Positions 16,319-24,247 of a stretch of 27,197 nucleotides of DNA are shown piece after piece. The DNA lies in contig JBBILG010000013.1 of the NCBI GenBank assembly GCA_037445085.1, forward strand, positions 1 through 27,197, read 5' to 3'. The translations under genes were made by a program, and so were the position numbers. The notes beneath the pieces were generated by a model that saw nothing but the letters and a program-made list of their open reading frames with translations, was not told where the DNA came from and made no database searches. The stretch is from JBBILG01 sp037445085 (GTDB taxonomy: Bacteria; Pseudomonadota; Gammaproteobacteria; Burkholderiales; Methylophilaceae). Numbering within the stretch: the first letter of the stretch is position 1; each line of letters opens with the position of its first letter.

Positions 16319-16588
16319 CTAGAACGTGGAACGGCTGAACGGCGAGGCACAGCTCCTGCCACCGGCCAGCAGTTCAAAGTCGTCCAGCAGACGCTGCTCG
16401 AAATCCTTGCCGCGGCGCGCCTCGATGAAGGCGCGCACCTCATGGGCGGTGACCATGCCGTCGCGGTCGGTATCCATGGCGCGGATATTGTCCTCCACGC
16501 CGGGTGTGCGCTCCGCCTCCAGCGCAGCAGGCTCCCCGGCCACGGCAGGCAGGCTGACCAGCAGCAACAGGGGAAGGAACCGTTTCAT
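16319..16588 (-). CDS. Exported EF-hand protein
   Basis: An 89-aa protein with a signal peptide (MKRFLPLLLLVSLPAVAG) and one clear EF-hand, loop residues 39-50, DTDRDGMVTAHE, with calcium ligands at Asp39, Asp41, Asp43 and Glu50, then the exit helix VRAFIEARRGKDFEQ. The tail GRSCASPFSRSTF has one cysteine. It is likely a small periplasmic calcium-binding protein of unknown role; single-EF-hand exported proteins like this are frequent in betaproteobacteria. ATG 16588 is the only start giving the signal peptide; its Shine-Dalgarno (GAGACGG) is weak. The gene lies inside an 18/20 direct repeat pair and converges on the decayed EAL gene. Confidence 0.83.
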   Translation of the reverse strand: MKRFLPLLLLVSLPAVAGEPAALEAERTPGVEDNIRAMDTDRDGMVTAHEVRAFIEARRGKDFEQRLLDDFELLAGGRSCASPFSRSTF

Positions 16589-16617
16589 GACCGTCTCGCT
16601 CGACCGGATGAGAACGC

Positions 16618-16637
16618 ATTTCAGCAGACCGGCAAGC
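16618..16637 (+). repeat. Imperfect direct repeat, copy 2
   Basis: ATTTCAGCAGACCGGCAAGC, 18/20 identical to 16141-16160. It lies in the upstream region of the EF-hand gene. Confidence 0.6.
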
Positions 16638-16684
16638 GCAACGTCTGATGAAATGGGCTTTAGTCGGATTCTAATCTCTTTGGT

Positions 16685-17272
16685 TCAGGCCCGGGCAAAA
16701 AGTTCGTGGACGCGCAGCCTGATCTCGGGCAGCACCTCGGCCTCGAACCAGGGATGCCGCTTCAGCCACAGCCGGTTGCGCGGGCTGGGATGCGGCAGCG
16801 GAAAATGGCACGGCAGATAGTCGCGCCAAGCCTGCACCGTCTGCGCCAGCGTGGCCTGGCGACGCTCGCCCAGGTAGCAGGCCTGGGCATGACGGCCCAC
16901 CAGCAGCGTGAGGCGGATGTCCGGCAGCGCCGCCAACAGGCGCGGATGCCACAGCGGCGCGCACTCCGGGCGCGGCGGCAGGTCGCCATGACTGCCTTTG
17001 CCGGGATAGCAAAAGCCGGTGGGGATGAGGGCGACATGCCGCGTGTCATAGAACTGCTCGCGCGACAGGGAGAGCCAGGCGCGCAGGTTGTCGCCGGAAG
17101 GGTCGTTCCACGGAATGCCCGTCTCGTGCACGCGCCGCCCCGGCGCCTGGCCCACGATGAGCAGGCGCGCACTCTCCCCCGCCAGCAATAGGGGTCTGGG
17201 CGGATTGGGCAGATGCGCGGTGCACACGGTGCACGCGCGCACCTCGGCGAGCAGGTCGGCAAGCGCGCTCAT
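16685..17272 (-). CDS. Uracil-DNA glycosylase family protein, Fe-S type
   Basis: A 195-aa member of the UDG superfamily. Motif 1 is IVGQAPGRRVHETGIPW with NDPSGDNLRAWL behind it; motif 2 is HPSPRNRLWLKRHPWFE. Cys14, Cys17, Cys88 and Cys104 (CTVC, GFCYPG, RPECAP) match the 4Fe-4S ligand pattern of family 4/5 glycosylases, including the 16-residue spacing of the last two. The family removes uracil or other damaged bases from DNA; the exact substrate of this branch is not known to me. ATG 17272 begins at the family N-terminus MSALADLLAEVRACTVC; an in-frame upstream start would add a meaningless 16 residues. It diverges from purB across 106 bases. Confidence 0.88.
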   Translation of the reverse strand: MSALADLLAEVRACTVCTAHLPNPPRPLLLAGESARLLIVGQAPGRRVHETGIPWNDPSGDNLRAWLSLSREQFYDTRHVALIPTGFCYPGKGSHGDLPPRPECAPLWHPRLLAALPDIRLTLLVGRHAQACYLGERRQATLAQTVQAWRDYLPCHFPLPHPSPRNRLWLKRHPWFEAEVLPEIRLRVHELFARA

Positions 17273-17378
17273 GACGCCATTATGCCTGCCGGCGCGGCAC
17301 ATGGCTGCGTGCCGTGCCAAACCCGCGGTGGCAGGGTAAAATGTGCGGGCTTCCCCAACCTTCCCCCGTTCTCAAGCC

Positions 17379-18749
17379 ATGGACCTGACCCCGCTCAACG
17401 CGCTCTCGCCACTGGACGGCCGCTACCACGCCAAGCTGGACGAGTTGCGCCCGTGCTTTTCCGAATACGCGCTGATCCGCCACCGTGCCCTGGTGGAAAT
17501 CGAGTGGCTCAAGGCACTGGCGGCAGAGCCACGGATCACCGAGATCGTGCCGTTCTCCGACCTCACGCTGCAGGAACTGGACGAGACCATCGCCGGCTTC
17601 GGCGAGGCCGAGGCGGCCGAGGTCAAGGCCATCGAGATGCGCACCAACCACGATGTCAAGGCACTGGAATACTGGCTCAAGGAACGCTTCGACGGCAACC
17701 CGGAAGTCCGTGCGGCCAGCGAGTTCATTCATTTCGCCTGCACTTCCGAGGACATCAACAACCTGTCGCACGCGCTGATGCTGAAGACGGCGCGTGACGA
17801 TGTGCTGCTGCCGGCGCTGGACGCCCTGATCGGCCAGCTCGCCGAACTGGCGCACGAACTGGCCGACGCCGCCATGCTGGCGCACACTCACGGCCAGCCG
17901 GCCTCGCCCACCACGCTGGGCAAGGAACTCGCCAACGTGGTGTACCGCCTGCGCCGCCAGCGCCGCCAGCTCGCCGGGGCGGAAATCCTCGGCAAGATCA
18001 ACGGCGCAGTCGGCAACTTCAACGCCCACCTCGCCGCCTATCCGGAATTCGACTGGGAAGGCTTCGCCCGCGCCTTCGTCGAAAGGCTGGGGCTGCTCTA
18101 CAACCCCTACACCATCCAGATCGAGCCGCACGATTACATGGCCGAGCTGTATCAGGTCATGGCCCGCGTCAACACCATCCTCATCGACCTCGACCGCGAC
18201 GTGTGGGGCTATATCTCCATGGGCTACTTCAGGCAGAAGGTGAACCGGGAGGAGGTCGGCTCCTCGGCCATGCCGCACAAGGTCAACCCCATCGACTTCG
18301 AGAATTCCGAAGGCAACCTGGGGCTGGCCAACGCCGTGCTTGTCCACCTGGCGGAAAAGCTGCCCATCTCGCGCTGGCAGCGCGACCTCACCGATTCCAC
18401 CGTGCTGCGCAACATGGGCGTGGCGTTCGGCTACACCCTGCTCGGCTATGAAACCTGCCTCAAGGGCCTCGCCAAGCTGGAAGTCGACCGCAACCGCCTC
18501 ACGGAAGACCTGGATGCGACCTGGGAAGTGCTGGCCGAGCCCATCCAGACCGTGATGCGCCGCCACGGCATCCGGAACCCCTACGAGCAGCTCAAGGAAC
18601 TCACCCGCGGCAAGGGCGGCATCAGCCGGGAGATGCTGCACGAATTCATCGCCGGCCTCGACATCCCGCAGGCTGCCAGGGAGCGCCTGCTGGCGCTGAC
18701 GCCCGCGAACTACACCGGCCTGGCCGGCGAGCTGGCCAGGCGCATCTAG
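17379..18749 (+). CDS. purB: Adenylosuccinate lyase
   Basis: Cleaves SAICAR and adenylosuccinate in purine synthesis, releasing fumarate. The 456-aa length equals that of the E. coli PurB type. It begins LSPLDGRYHAKLDELRPCF. Catalytic His171 lies in THGQPASPTTLGKE and the catalytic serine (Ser295/296) in the fumarase-superfamily signature SSAMPHKVNPIDFENSEGN; SEDINNLSHALML and NMGVAFGYTL are further family marks. ATG 17379 starts MDLTPLNALSP; an in-frame GTG at 17343 would add 12 residues not seen in the family. The wrbA-like gene follows after 14 bases. Confidence 0.97.
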   Translation: MDLTPLNALSPLDGRYHAKLDELRPCFSEYALIRHRALVEIEWLKALAAEPRITEIVPFSDLTLQELDETIAGFGEAEAAEVKAIEMRTNHDVKALEYWLKERFDGNPEVRAASEFIHFACTSEDINNLSHALMLKTARDDVLLPALDALIGQLAELAHELADAAMLAHTHGQPASPTTLGKELANVVYRLRRQRRQLAGAEILGKINGAVGNFNAHLAAYPEFDWEGFARAFVERLGLLYNPYTIQIEPHDYMAELYQVMARVNTILIDLDRDVWGYISMGYFRQKVNREEVGSSAMPHKVNPIDFENSEGNLGLANAVLVHLAEKLPISRWQRDLTDSTVLRNMGVAFGYTLLGYETCLKGLAKLEVDRNRLTEDLDATWEVLAEPIQTVMRRHGIRNPYEQLKELTRGKGGISREMLHEFIAGLDIPQAARERLLALTPANYTGLAGELARRI

Positions 18750-18763
18750 CCCGTGTTAGCCAC

Positions 18764-19354
18764 ATGACCGACATCCTCGTGCTTTATTATTCCCACGGCG
18801 GCGCGGTGCGCGAGCTGGCGCAGCTCGTCGCCCGCGGCGTGGAGATGGTGGACGGCGCGCGGGCGCGGCTGCGTACCGTGCCGCGCGTCTCCGCCGTGTG
18901 CGAGGCCACCGAGCCGGACATCCCGCCGGGCGGCGCGCCCTATGCGGAACTCAAGGACTTGCAGGAATGCGCCGGCCTGGCGCTGGGCAGCCCGACCCGC
19001 TTCGGCAACATGGCCGCGCCGATGAAATACTTTCTCGACGGCACCGCCGGGCTGTGGCTCAACGGCGCGCTGGCCGGCAAGCCGGCGGCAGTGTTCACTT
19101 CCACCGCTTCCATGCACGGCGGCAACGAGGCCACGCTGCTCACCATGATGCTGCCGCTGCTGCACCACGGCATGCTCATCGTCGGCCTGCCCTACAGCGA
19201 GCCGGAGCTCATCGCCACCGGGGGCGGCGGCACGCCCTACGGCGCCAGCCACGTCGCCGGCCCGACCGACGACCGCCCGCTCAGCGAGGAGGAGCGCCGG
19301 CTTGCCATGGCCCTGGGCCGCCGTCTCGCACACACGGCGATGAGGCTGGCATGA
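18764..19354 (+). CDS. wrbA: WrbA-like NAD(P)H:quinone oxidoreductase (flavodoxin fold)
   Basis: A 196-aa FMN protein that reduces quinones by two electrons. The FMN phosphate loop is LVLYYSHGGAVRELA; the flavodoxin core has GSPTRFGNMAAPMKYFLDGT and GLWLNGALAGKPAAVFTST, then HHGMLIVGLPY and GGTPYGASHVAG, all characteristic of WrbA. The first loop differs from the E. coli YYSMYGH form. ATG 18764 lies 14 bases after purB, and the stop overlaps the next gene's ATG (ATGA). A role in protection against quinone or oxidative stress is known for the family. Confidence 0.93.
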   Translation: MTDILVLYYSHGGAVRELAQLVARGVEMVDGARARLRTVPRVSAVCEATEPDIPPGGAPYAELKDLQECAGLALGSPTRFGNMAAPMKYFLDGTAGLWLNGALAGKPAAVFTSTASMHGGNEATLLTMMLPLLHHGMLIVGLPYSEPELIATGGGGTPYGASHVAGPTDDRPLSEEERRLAMALGRRLAHTAMRLA

Positions 19355-20058
19355 GCAGCAGCAGCGCCCCGGAGGCGCGCCGGTTCCTGCGCAGCACGCA
19401 CAGCGGCGTGCTGTCCACCCATTCCGCGCGCCATCCCGGCTATCCGTTCGGCTCGGTGGCGCCTTTCGTGCTGGATCACGACGGCCTGCCGCTGATCCTC
19501 ATTTCCACCATCGCCGAACACACCAAAAACATCCAGACCGATCCGCGCGTCTCGCTGATCGCCTTCGACCCGGCCAGCCCGGACATGCAGGCCGGCGCCC
19601 GCCTCACCCTGCTGGGCGACGCCCGCATCGCCGACAAGCAGGACGGTGCCCTGCGTGAGCGCTACCTGCGCCATTTTCCGCAGGCGGAGCAGTACTTCGA
19701 CATGCACGACTTCCTGTTTCATCGCATCCAAGTCGAGCACGCCCGCTATATCGGCGGCTTCGGCAACATCCACTGGATTCCCGGCGCGGAACTGCTACCG
19801 CCGGCCAACCAGCTGGCGGCGGCGGAAGGCCGCATCATCGACCACATGAACGCCGACCATGCCGACAGCCTGCGCGCGTACTGCCGCCATGTGCACGGCA
19901 TCGAGGCGGCACGGGCGGAAATGGTCGGCATCGACTGCGATGGCTTCGACGTGCGCGCCGACGGCCGTCTGCTGCGCTTCGGCTTCGACACCCCGGTCAC
20001 CGATGCCGATGCCGCCCGCCAGGCGCTGGTTGCCCTGAGCCGCGCGGCGCGCGCATGA
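19351..20058 (+). CDS. HugZ-family haem/flavin-binding protein (PNPOx-like plus DUF2470)
   Basis: A 235-aa two-domain protein. The N-terminal split-barrel (about 5-145) has the pyridoxamine-phosphate-oxidase-like pattern: GVLSTHSARHPGYPFGSVAP, LISTIAEHTKNIQTDPRVSL, LTLLGDARI. The C-terminal DUF2470 domain has RIIDHMNADHADSLRAYCRH and GFDVRADGRLLRFGF. HugZ members degrade or bind haem; others bind flavin, so the ligand is uncertain. It overlaps wrbA and the DUF2069 gene by 4 bases each, giving tight coupling. Confidence 0.9.
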   Translation: MSSSSAPEARRFLRSTHSGVLSTHSARHPGYPFGSVAPFVLDHDGLPLILISTIAEHTKNIQTDPRVSLIAFDPASPDMQAGARLTLLGDARIADKQDGALRERYLRHFPQAEQYFDMHDFLFHRIQVEHARYIGGFGNIHWIPGAELLPPANQLAAAEGRIIDHMNADHADSLRAYCRHVHGIEAARAEMVGIDCDGFDVRADGRLLRFGFDTPVTDADAARQALVALSRAARA

Positions 20059-20402
20059 TCCGCGGCCTGCGCCTTGCGGCAAGTACCAGCCTGATCGCCC
20101 TCATCCTGCTCTGTCTCGCCTGGGAAGGCTGGCTCGCGCCGCTCAGGCCGGGCGGATCGTGGCTGGTGCTCAAGGCCGCGCCGCTGCTGCTGCCGCTGTT
20201 CGGCATCCTGAAAGGCCGCCGCTACACCTACCAGTGGGCCTCCATGTTCATCCTGGTGTACTTCACCGAAGGCGTGGTGCGGGCCTGGGCCGACGAGGGA
20301 ATGTCCGCCGTGCTGGCGCTGGCCGAGATCCTGCTGTCGCTGACCTTTTTCGTGAGCGCCATCCTTTACGCGCGCCTGTCCGGCAACCCACGCCACACCT
20401 GA
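20055..20402 (+). CDS. DUF2069 membrane protein
   Basis: A 115-aa integral membrane protein with about four segments and the DUF2069 pattern: SWLVLKAAPLLLPLFGILKG, RRYTYQWASMFILVYFTEGV, VRAWADEG and AEILLSLTFFVSAIL. Its function is unknown. It is often next to wrbA in beta- and gammaproteobacteria, as here with one gene between. It is the last gene of the purB operon. Confidence 0.9.
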   Translation: MIRGLRLAASTSLIALILLCLAWEGWLAPLRPGGSWLVLKAAPLLLPLFGILKGRRYTYQWASMFILVYFTEGVVRAWADEGMSAVLALAEILLSLTFFVSAILYARLSGNPRHT

Positions 20403-20420
20403 CGTCCCGACCGTTCCACC

Positions 20421-20435
20421 CGTGCGACACGCACG
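20421..20435 (+). terminator. Hairpin CGTGCG-ACA-CGCACG after the purB operon
   Basis: A perfect 6-bp GC stem begins 19 bases after the DUF2069 stop. No strong T-run follows (ATCGCATTGATTTG), so intrinsic termination is only possible. It overlaps the first arm of a longer inverted repeat. Confidence 0.35.
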
Positions 20436-20481
20436 ATCGCATTGATTTGTAATGCAAATTGCGCATATCGTGCGATTGTGC
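20431..20481. repeat. Inverted repeat upstream of the sensor-kinase operon
   Basis: GCACGATCGCA (20431-20441) and TGCGATTGTGC (20471-20481) are reverse complements at 10 of 11 positions, 29 bases apart. Between them lie TTGATT (20442-20447) and TATCGT (20466-20471), a possible sigma-70 pair with an 18-base spacer. A third hairpin, GTAAG-CAG-CTTAC, follows at 20494-20506. It could be an operator around the kinase promoter. Confidence 0.4.
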
Positions 20482-20594
20482 TAGCTTGAGCCTGTAAGCA
20501 GCTTACGGCTACGAAGCCATGGCGCGCTTGATACCTTCTTGAACAACAACAACCAAGAAGACCAGGAGATGAGCGCAGCAAGCCAGCCATCAAA

Positions 20595-20602
20595 GGGGGG
20601 GG
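20595..20602 (+). repeat. G8 homopolymer at the 5' end of the hybrid kinase
   Basis: Eight Gs lie between ATG 20569 and the downstream kinase frame. Seven Gs would join them in frame. It may be a slippage (phase-variable) tract or a sequencing error. Confidence 0.6.
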
Positions 20603-20620
20603 CCACGCCCCCGCCGACAG

Positions 20621-23600
20621 TTGACAGTGGAAGCCAAGATATTGCTCGGCTTCGGCATTGTTTTGTCTTTTCTGCTGTTTGCCGGCGGCGTGGCCACCTT
20701 CAACATTCAGCGCTTCATGCAAACCTCGCGCGAGGTGGCGCATACCCACGAAGCACTTAAGACCCTGCAGCAGGTCCACGTGCTGATCAACCAAAGCGAA
20801 GCCACGCACCGCGGCTACCTCATTACCGACGACCCCGCCTATCTGCAGCGCCGCAACGCGGCCTTCGATGAATTGCGCCAGCAACTCACTCGATTAGCGC
20901 AACTGACTGCGGACAATCCCCGACAGCAAAGCCGGTTGCCGGAAATCGCCCGCCTGATCGAGAGCCGTACCGCTTATTTCGACAACGTACTCGATGTGCG
21001 GCGTACGCAAGGCCTGGAGAAGATGCGCCAGATGGTGCGCGACGCCCTGCTGCGCAACGAACCGCTGCGGCTGCGCGCGCTGGTCGAAGAGATGGTGCAG
21101 GAAGAGGAAGGGCTGCTGCTGCAGCGCGCGCAGGAAGAGGAAAGGCGCGCTCATGCGCTGCTCGGTATCCTCGCCGTTCTGCTCGCCCTGCTGGCCGGCT
21201 TCCTGGTCTTCCTGTTCCTGCGCATCCGCCACGAACTCGCGCAGCGCCGCCTGCTGGAACAGGAACAGAAACGCCTGACCGACATCCTGGACGCCACGCC
21301 GGATTACATCGCCACCGCCACCCTGGACGGCCAATATCTCTACCTCAACCAGGGCGGACGCAAACTGGCCGGCATCGGCCCGCACGAGGATATTTCCGGC
21401 CTCACCATCGCCGGCATGCATCCGCCCTGGGCGGGCGAATTGATCCGGCGCGAGGGCATTCCCGCCGCGCTGAATGAAGGTTCCTGGATGGGCGAGACGG
21501 CGTTCCTCACCCGCACCGGGCAGGAATTTCCCACTTCCCAGGTCATCATCGCCCACCGCGACGACAACGGCACGGCGCCTTATCTTTCCACCATCGCCCG
21601 CGACATCAGCGCGCAGAAGCGGGTCGAACGCGAAATCACCAATGCCGCCCGCTACGACAAAACGCATGGAGAAGTATTGCGCATCTTCAACGCCAGCCTC
21701 GATCAGGAAGGCATCCTGCAGAGCATGCTGCAAATCCTCGCCGACAACCACCCGATGCCGGCATCGGCGGTCTACCTGTACAACGAATGGGACGGCAGGC
21801 TGCACCTGGCGGCGTCACATGCCGCACCACCCGGCATTGCCGGGGAAGTCGCCCTGGGCGAGGGACTGGTGGGCGCGGCCGCCCAGGAAAGCCGCACCCA
21901 GGAATTGGAGCCTTCCTCCCGGATGGCCGAACTGGCGATCGCCTCCGGCCTGCTCTCCTTCGTCCCCGCCGCAGTGACGGCCTGCCCCATCGTGTACCAG
22001 GAAAAATTGCTGGGGGTGCTGGTCGTCGCGGCAAGCGCCGCCCCGAGCGAACGCGAGCGGCAGTTTCTCGAGCGCCTGTGCGACCAGCTCGGCGTGACCC
22101 TGCGCAACGTGCAGCAGTATGGCGACCTCAAGCTACTGGCGGAGCAGCTCAGGCTGCGCAGCGAGGAAATCGCCAGCAAGAACGAGCGTCTGGAGGAAGC
22201 CAGCCGCATGAAGTCGGAGTTCCTCGCCAACATGTCGCATGAGCTGCGCACGCCGCTCAATGCCATCATCGGCTTCTCGGAAGTGATGCGCGACGGTCTG
22301 ACCGGGAAGTTGAGCGAAAAGCAGCGCGAATACGTGTCGGACATTTTCGAAAGCGGCCAGCATCTGCTCTCGCTCATCAACGATGTCCTCGACCTGTCCA
22401 AGATCGAGGCCGGGAAAATGGAACTGGAAGAGGAAACGACCGGCATCGCTGCACTGCTGGCCAACTGTCTTTCCATCGTCAAGGAAAAAGCGGCTGCGCA
22501 TCGCGTCGACCTGAAGCTCGACGTGCCCAATGATCTGGGCGAATGCCGGCTGGATGCGCGCAAGGTCAAGCAGATCGTCTACAACCTGCTGTCCAACGCC
22601 GTCAAGTTCACCTCCGAAGGCGGTTCGGTCGCCCTGCGAAGCCGCATTGTCAGCTTCGAGGAAGCCTCGCGCCACTCATCCGGAATGCCGGAGAAGCACA
22701 CGCCGCTGCCGGAAAAAGTCGACAGGTTCCTGGAAATTGCGGTCAGCGACACCGGCATCGCTGCCGAGGACATGCCGCGACTGTATCAACCTTTCGTGCA
22801 GATCGACAGCTCGCTGTCGCGCCGTTTCGAGGGAACCGGCCTGGGTCTGGTCATGGTGCGTCGGCTCGCCGAACTGCACGGGGGAGCGGTGGCGGTTGCG
22901 AGCCAGCCTGGTCAGGGCAGCGTGTTCAAGGTATGGCTGCCATATCATGCCGCAATCGGCCGCAGCGACCGGCACATCGCGCCCGAACTGGCGTCCCTCA
23001 CACCCGGCAGCGAAATCATGCCCCAGGTGCTGGTGATCGAGGACGACGACAAGGCGGCCGACCTGGTACGCATTCAGCTCGAGGCAGCCCATTGCAGCGT
23101 CACGCGCGCAGCCACGGCGGAAATTGCGCTGACCATGCTGGAAGAGGGACTGCAGCCCGACCTGATCAGCCTGGACATCCTGCTGCCGGGCATGGACGGC
23201 TGGGAGTTTCTTGCCCGCATCAAGAACATGGCAAGGGTAGCCCACATCCCGGTGGTGATCCTGTCCATCGTGGCCGACAACAACCGCAACCGCGGCCTTT
23301 CGCTGGGGGCGGCCGAGGTGCTGCAAAAACCGGTTTCTGCCGAGGAACTGGCCGCCGCCCTGACAAATCTGGGCATGGCCGCGCCGCGCGATTCCGGCCA
23401 ACCCGCCGCGGTGCTGGTGGTGGACGACGATCCCAAGGCAGTGGAGATCATCGCCAGCCACCTCGAAAACAGCCACTACACCGTGCTGCGCGCCTACGGC
23501 GGCGCCGAAGGCATCCAGATGGCACACGGGCGCCAGCCAGACCTGATCGTACTGGACCTGATGATGCCGGAGATGAGCGGCTTCGAAGTGGTCGAGATGC

Positions 23601-23806
23601 TGAAGCAGCGCCCGGATACCGCCGCCACCCCCATCCTGGTGCTGACCGCCAAACTGCTGACCGCCGAGGACCGCAGGCAGCTCAACCGCCATGTGATGCA
23701 GATCATGGAGAAATCCGAATTCAACCACGGCCGTTTCATCGGTGAAGTCCGGCGCGCGCTCGTCCGCCGGCCGCGCAGGCCGGCCGGTACGACCGCGCAG
23801 GAGTGA
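20621..23806 (+). CDS. Hybrid sensor histidine kinase: CHASE3-PAS-GAF-HisKA-HATPase-REC-REC
   Basis: 1061 aa read from TTG 20621. Membrane segment 1 (about 7-27) and segment 2 (about 178-199) flank a CHASE3-like periplasmic helical domain (INQSEATHRGYLITDDPAYL). Then PAS (about 216-330), GAF (about 350-505), HisKA with phospho-acceptor His540 (ANMSHELRTPLNAIIG), HATPase with N box NLLSNAVKF (from Asn655) and G2 box GTGLGL (from 738), and two receivers with Asp852 (LDILLPGMDG) and Asp979 (LDLMMPEM). The G1 box, from Asp710, reads SDTGIAAED, lacking the second glycine of DTGIGIA. The better-placed start is ATG 20569 (MSAASQPSKGG), but a G8 run at 20595-20602 puts it one base out of frame; with seven Gs it would read into TVEAKILLG with an Arg-rich cytoplasmic end. 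The gene runs into the single-domain receiver. Confidence 0.9.
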   Translation: MTVEAKILLGFGIVLSFLLFAGGVATFNIQRFMQTSREVAHTHEALKTLQQVHVLINQSEATHRGYLITDDPAYLQRRNAAFDELRQQLTRLAQLTADNPRQQSRLPEIARLIESRTAYFDNVLDVRRTQGLEKMRQMVRDALLRNEPLRLRALVEEMVQEEEGLLLQRAQEEERRAHALLGILAVLLALLAGFLVFLFLRIRHELAQRRLLEQEQKRLTDILDATPDYIATATLDGQYLYLNQGGRKLAGIGPHEDISGLTIAGMHPPWAGELIRREGIPAALNEGSWMGETAFLTRTGQEFPTSQVIIAHRDDNGTAPYLSTIARDISAQKRVEREITNAARYDKTHGEVLRIFNASLDQEGILQSMLQILADNHPMPASAVYLYNEWDGRLHLAASHAAPPGIAGEVALGEGLVGAAAQESRTQELEPSSRMAELAIASGLLSFVPAAVTACPIVYQEKLLGVLVVAASAAPSERERQFLERLCDQLGVTLRNVQQYGDLKLLAEQLRLRSEEIASKNERLEEASRMKSEFLANMSHELRTPLNAIIGFSEVMRDGLTGKLSEKQREYVSDIFESGQHLLSLINDVLDLSKIEAGKMELEEETTGIAALLANCLSIVKEKAAAHRVDLKLDVPNDLGECRLDARKVKQIVYNLLSNAVKFTSEGGSVALRSRIVSFEEASRHSSGMPEKHTPLPEKVDRFLEIAVSDTGIAAEDMPRLYQPFVQIDSSLSRRFEGTGLGLVMVRRLAELHGGAVAVASQPGQGSVFKVWLPYHAAIGRSDRHIAPELASLTPGSEIMPQVLVIEDDDKAADLVRIQLEAAHCSVTRAATAEIALTMLEEGLQPDLISLDILLPGMDGWEFLARIKNMARVAHIPVVILSIVADNNRNRGLSLGAAEVLQKPVSAEELAAALTNLGMAAPRDSGQPAAVLVVDDDPKAVEIIASHLENSHYTVLRAYGGAEGIQMAHGRQPDLIVLDLMMPEMSGFEVVEMLKQRPDTAATPILVLTAKLLTAEDRRQLNRHVMQIMEKSEFNHGRFIGEVRRALVRRPRRPAGTTAQE

Positions 23807-23811
23807 AAGTC

Positions 23812-24198
23812 ATGGCCAGTATCCTGGTGGTCGAGGACAACCCGCAGAACAGGAAGCTGGCGGCGTTCCTGCTGGAACAGGCCGGCCACGAGGTGCTGCA
23901 GGCCATCGACGCGCAGACCGGCATCCGCCTGGCGCGCGCCCACCGGCCGCAACTGATACTCATGGACATCCAGTTGCCCGGCATGGACGGCCTTGCCGCG
24001 GTCAGACTGCTGAAGGAGGAGGGCGCGCTGCGCAACAGCAAGGTGTACGCGCTCACTGCCTTCGCCATGAAGGGCGACGAGGAAAAAATGCGCGCGGCCG
24101 GCTGCGACGGCTATATCGCCAAGCCCATCCGCTACCGGGAATTCCTGGGCGCCGTGGCGACGGCGCTGGGCGCGGCCGATGCCCTGCCCGGCGGATAA
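23812..24198 (+). CDS. Single-domain response regulator (DivK/CheY-like)
   Basis: A 128-aa lone receiver: acidic pocket Glu8/Asp9 (LVVEDNPQNRKL), phospho-acceptor Asp52 (LILMDIQLPGMDG), the switch Thr in ALTAFAMKGDEEKM and the conserved Lys in GYIAKPIRYREF. There is no output domain, so it probably shuttles phosphate between the hybrid kinases or acts by protein contact. ATG 23812 has GGAG at 8 bases spacing; an in-frame GTG at 23803 overlapping the kinase stop is the alternative. Confidence 0.92.
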   Translation: MASILVVEDNPQNRKLAAFLLEQAGHEVLQAIDAQTGIRLARAHRPQLILMDIQLPGMDGLAAVRLLKEEGALRNSKVYALTAFAMKGDEEKMRAAGCDGYIAKPIRYREFLGAVATALGAADALPGG

Positions 24199-24247
24199 AA
24201 CCGGCTGATGCTCTTGAACCTGGAAACGGTTGAAAGGAACACCCGAC

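Noticed and set aside
20621..20647. TTGACA with TATTGC downstream, resembling a promoter.
   Set aside because: The spacer is about 15 bases, the -10 is poor, and the segment encodes the first membrane segment of the kinase.
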